Below, piece by piece: positions 61,325-64,000 of a stretch of 64,000 bases of DNA. The position numbers and the translations under genes were made by a program. Source of the DNA: Rhypophila decipiens (Eukaryota > Ascomycota > Sordariomycetes > Sordariales > Naviculisporaceae); the NCBI GenBank assembly GCA_033297075.1, contig MU858067.1:282004-346003 (forward strand), given 5' to 3'. Below the pieces are notes generated by a model, which did no database searches, had not been told where the DNA came from, and saw nothing but the letters and a program-made list of their open reading frames with translations. Positions within the stretch are counted from its first letter, which is position 1. Every line of letters begins with the position of its first letter.

Positions 61325-62988
61325 TTAGCGTGCCTTCTTCGCATCCTTCTTGCTCTTCTTGGTACCTGGTTGAATCCTAGCCATCATCTCCTCCTTGGTG
61401 ATAAGGTGGTCAATCCTCTCGAGGAGACCAAGCAGACTCTTCATATTGAAGCTCCACTCGTTAAGGATATCGTCCGCATCCCGAGGCTTCGCGAAGTTCA
61501 CAATCCTCGCGGGCCGATCGATCTTGGCATAGACCGTCTTGGAGGTCACGAGTTCACTGATGTACTTTTCCGTCTCGTCCTCCGTGAGGTCGAGCAGCTC
61601 GGTCAAGCGGCCCATCTGGATACGTGTGTAGTACTTGGCAATAACACGCACATTGTGCTCAATGACACGCTTCCGCAGGTCCTGCCATCGCTGGAATGCC
61701 TTGGCGTCACCGGACTGGCCCTCGGCCGAATCGAAGATCTCGGTGTTGCAGAGATGTGGTCCAAAGATCTTGGATACCTCAGGCCAGCGCATCAGCTCAT
61801 GGACTGTGAACAACTTGAGCAGTTCGGCATCCTCGGGGATCTGAGAGTTGCGCGAATCTTTGTGGATTCTGTGGAGAAGATCATGCTGCTCATTGTCGTG
61901 GGGAGCGAGAATGATGAAGTAGACGATTCGTTGAAGCACCTGTGGTCTGAAGTTAGTAACTCTCAGGTCTCAACATTCACGTGTTGTGGGTGGAACCCTA
62001 CCGCTCGCAGCTTGTTCGGGTCCTCTTCCACCGCCTCAGTATCAAGCACCTGCCTGTAATGCTTGCACACATCGAGGTACTTGGAATCGTGCTTAGCAAG
62101 GATGATTTGCTGCTCGTAGTATCGGAGTTTCAGGTCCGTGACGTCGTCGACCTTCTCATCAGGAACCTCCTCGCCCCTTGCCTTCTTCTTCTCGCGCTCT
62201 TTCTGTTCCTTCTCTAATTGTTCGGGCGTCTTTGGTTGTTTCCGTGCGAGGTAGCGAGTGCTGATCTTTCTGCTGAGGATACCAGCCTGGTTCCAGTCTC
62301 CGACCTCGATGCAAAGGGCGACTTGTGCCAGGATGAATTCTGTCTTCTCCCGACGCTCCATAGACCCAAAAGTTTCGACCTGAAGTTCGCAGAGAATGTC
62401 GGTAGCTCCCTTGAGGTCACCTTGTTCCTTCTTGATGTCGGAGAGAATCTTGGTCACGCGAGCCCGCTCGACTTCGACAAAAATCTTGCCCTCGGTAACT
62501 GTACGCAGCGTCTCAATGACCGAAAGCTTGGTCTCTAGGTTTGATGTCTCGTCCAAGAAACCCATGACTGTCTGTACCATCTTTGTGATGGCCTGCTTGA
62601 GCTGCCCATGTTTCTTGGAGAGAACCAGCGTCTGGTCGTTGAGAAGATTCCAGTCGCCAGCATTTTTGCAGATTGTGACGATCGCGACAAGAACTCGTGA
62701 TGTAGATGCAAGGTCGGATGCCTGTCCAGGAAGAATAATTTAGTTTCCAGTCAATGGTGGGAGAATGGCCGAGAGTGGGGCTGATGCTTACCTGGCGAGT
62801 CTGCTTCTCGAAGATTGATAGCTTTTCGATGGCGGCATGGATATCTGACTGCAAGATGAGACTGGTTAGAGCGTCCCGGAAAGTAAAGCACCGGAATTGC
62901 ACACCTTTGCGAGCTGCTCAGCTTCGGGGATTTGCTTGTCGGCCTCCTTGGAGAAGTCCTTCTCGGGCTTCAATGCAGCATCCGCCAT
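61325..62988 (-). CDS. RPN5: 26S proteasome regulatory particle lid subunit Rpn5 (PSMD12)
   Basis: Four exons (62988-62905, 62848-62792, 62721-62002, 61939-61325; introns 56, 70 and 62 nt) encode 491 aa. The protein starts MADAALKPEKDFSKEADKQI. The middle is helical repeats (VQTVMGFLDETSNLETKLSV; RYYEQQIILAKHDSKYLDVC), and the C-terminal third holds a PCI domain (about aa 310-450), with RVIAKYYTRIQMGRLTELLD and EDETEKYISELV giving its winged-helix part. The end is Lys-rich (KKSKKDAKKAR). Family role: a structural subunit of the 19S lid that contacts Rpn11 and the base and is needed for lid assembly. Length and order match fungal Rpn5. The small second exon (19 codons) is required for continuity. 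Confidence 0.95.
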
Positions 62989-63300
62989 GGTGAGAAGAGT
63001 ATTGGGTGAATTCGACTAGGGGCGATGCGGAGCGCTTGTAATTCGTTGCTGGAGTCGGGAACGTCTGAAATATTGGTCTGGTCGTGTCAATGGTATGCGC
63101 AGTTTCGCGACTGGTGATTGTGTCCAAGCTCCGGTTACCGATGATGTTTGATGGATCCCAGCAGTTAGCTGGAGGCGCCAGCTCTCCACGTCAGTTTCGC
63201 TCTGCCTGCAAGTGGGATTGGTACTTGGAGGTCCGTGCTTTGTTGAACTTACCTCCTACTCCGTAGGAGGGCGCACAATCGTGGGATAGACCAAAACTCT
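62989..63300 (-). promoter_or_regulatory. Upstream region of rpn5
   Basis: This mixed-composition stretch lies between the rpn5 ATG and the AT-rich block, so it must hold its promoter. TACTCCGTA at 63257-63265 is embedded in a short palindrome (CCTACTCCGTAGG). No TATA element is obvious on the minus strand. Confidence 0.4.
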
Positions 63301-63843
63301 AGGACACTCTTGGCATGCACCACCACCAAAAAACAGTCCAACTTAATGGTAGCCACCCATTTGGCTCAACAATACAACAACTAGTAATTGAATTAAAGTC
63401 ATGAAAATAGTCAATATAGCTCAAAATACTATAATTTGTTGATTTAGACCACTTTGAATATTGTAGCTATTAAAAAGAAGGGGTTAAATAAGCCAAAGTA
63501 CCGGGCTATTAAAATCCAACTACCCATTAAAGTCAGACTAGTTATATACAAAATACTACCTATTTAACCTCAATCTCTTAGTATCCTAAATCTAATAATA
63601 TTTAATTCTCCCTAAAAGATAGATTAATAGGGGATAAATAGCTTAGGGCTAGTAATTAGGGCTCTATTCTAATAACTAGCCTGATTATAAGTAAAACTCT
63701 TATTATCCTTATTATTAGTTATATATAAAGAACCCTTAGAGTCTAAAAAATACTATAGATCTCCCTAAATTCAGTATTAACTTTAGCTTTATTACCTATT
63801 CTCTATACCTCTTTATTAATAGTAATCTTAATATTAGAGTTAT
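63301..63843. repeat. AT-rich, CpG-free block with RIP-like composition
   Basis: Composition changes abruptly to TA-rich DNA dense in TTA, TAA and TAGG. From 63505 to 63848 there is no CpG at all. Depletion of CpG and C-A context cytosines with excess TpA on both strands is the footprint of repeat-induced point mutation acting on duplicated DNA. No open frame of use survives, so the original element cannot be named. Confidence 0.65.
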
Positions 63844-64000
63844 TGTCACGGCGAGCCGTGATAATACAAGCGATAGTGCCCTATTGAAACTGCTATATAA
63901 CATATAATTCTAAGGCTAGCTTGCAGCTTAGAATTTGGCATCCTTTTTAAGGAGGTTTGGCCTAGTGGTGTGGTTCTAGATTCCCAAATCGTCACAATTC
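63844..64000. mobile_element. Possible repeat or retroelement edge, cut by the window end
   Basis: At 63844 the sequence TGTCACGG begins and CpG sites return. TCACGGC (63846-63852) and GCCGTGA (63855-63861) form a perfect seven-base hairpin. A second hairpin, ATTCTAAG with CTTAGAAT, lies at about 63908-63935. Many fungal LTR elements begin with TGT followed by similar bases, so this may be an LTR start, but the end is not in the window. TTTGGCCTAGTGGTG near 63957 resembles a polymerase III A box. Confidence 0.35.

Overview
The window is nuclear DNA of a filamentous ascomycete, most likely a Sordariomycete. The reasons are: a Woronin-body HEX-1 gene ending in the peroxisomal tripeptide SRL (Woronin bodies occur only in Pezizomycotina), short GT-AG introns of mostly 53-86 nt with CTAAC-like branch points, CT-rich 5' leaders, and a CpG-free AT-rich block at the right end of the type left by repeat-induced point mutation (RIP). 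There is no operon structure. I did not identify a species.

Layout, left to right. 693-2474 (+): secreted Gly/Gln/Asn-rich protein with a GGQQ minisatellite. 6214-7692 (+): cupredoxin-like membrane-anchored surface protein with degraded copper ligands. 9586-11525 (+): secreted VAO-type FAD oxidase of the aldonolactone-oxidase family. 12501-17202 (+): 1,548-residue Ser/Ala-rich modular wall or adhesin-like protein. 17517-20809 (-): Rqc2/Tae2 (NEMF) ribosome quality-control factor, convergent with the preceding gene. 23260-25102 (+): hex-1 with a long ATG-free but open, in-frame leader. 29198-32272 (+): charged repeat protein with a DUF8035-like C-terminus. 32273-50379: about 18 kb without a convincing gene. 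50380-53433 (+): Medusa/Acon-3-like developmental regulator with two related domains separated by a 671-nt intron. 55323-58008 (-): uncharacterised 874-residue protein. 59087-60730 (-): SAM-dependent methyltransferase-like protein. 61325-62988 (-): proteasome lid subunit Rpn5. 63300-63843: RIP-like AT-rich DNA, followed at 63844 by a sharp return of CpG at a TGTCACGG sequence that may be the edge of a retroelement or other repeat.

The genes do not form one pathway. Several encode cell-surface or secreted proteins (the first four genes). Three are housekeeping or cell-biology genes: Rqc2 and Rpn5 both act in protein quality control, and HEX-1 plugs septal pores. The Medusa-like gene probably governs conidiation, and its very large upstream region fits complex developmental control. 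The most unusual signal is the hex-1 leader: 287 stop-free, codon-biased codons with a 20-21-residue repeat, spliced in frame to the normal start, without a single ATG in any frame. Other signals are a nine-base motif (TACTCCGTA) present ten times in non-coding DNA, a foldback element at 41.4-41.6 kb, and intron-retention potential in the Medusa-like gene.

All exon-intron structures were worked out by eye from splice consensus and reading-frame continuity. Family names come from recalled conserved motifs; no database search was possible.
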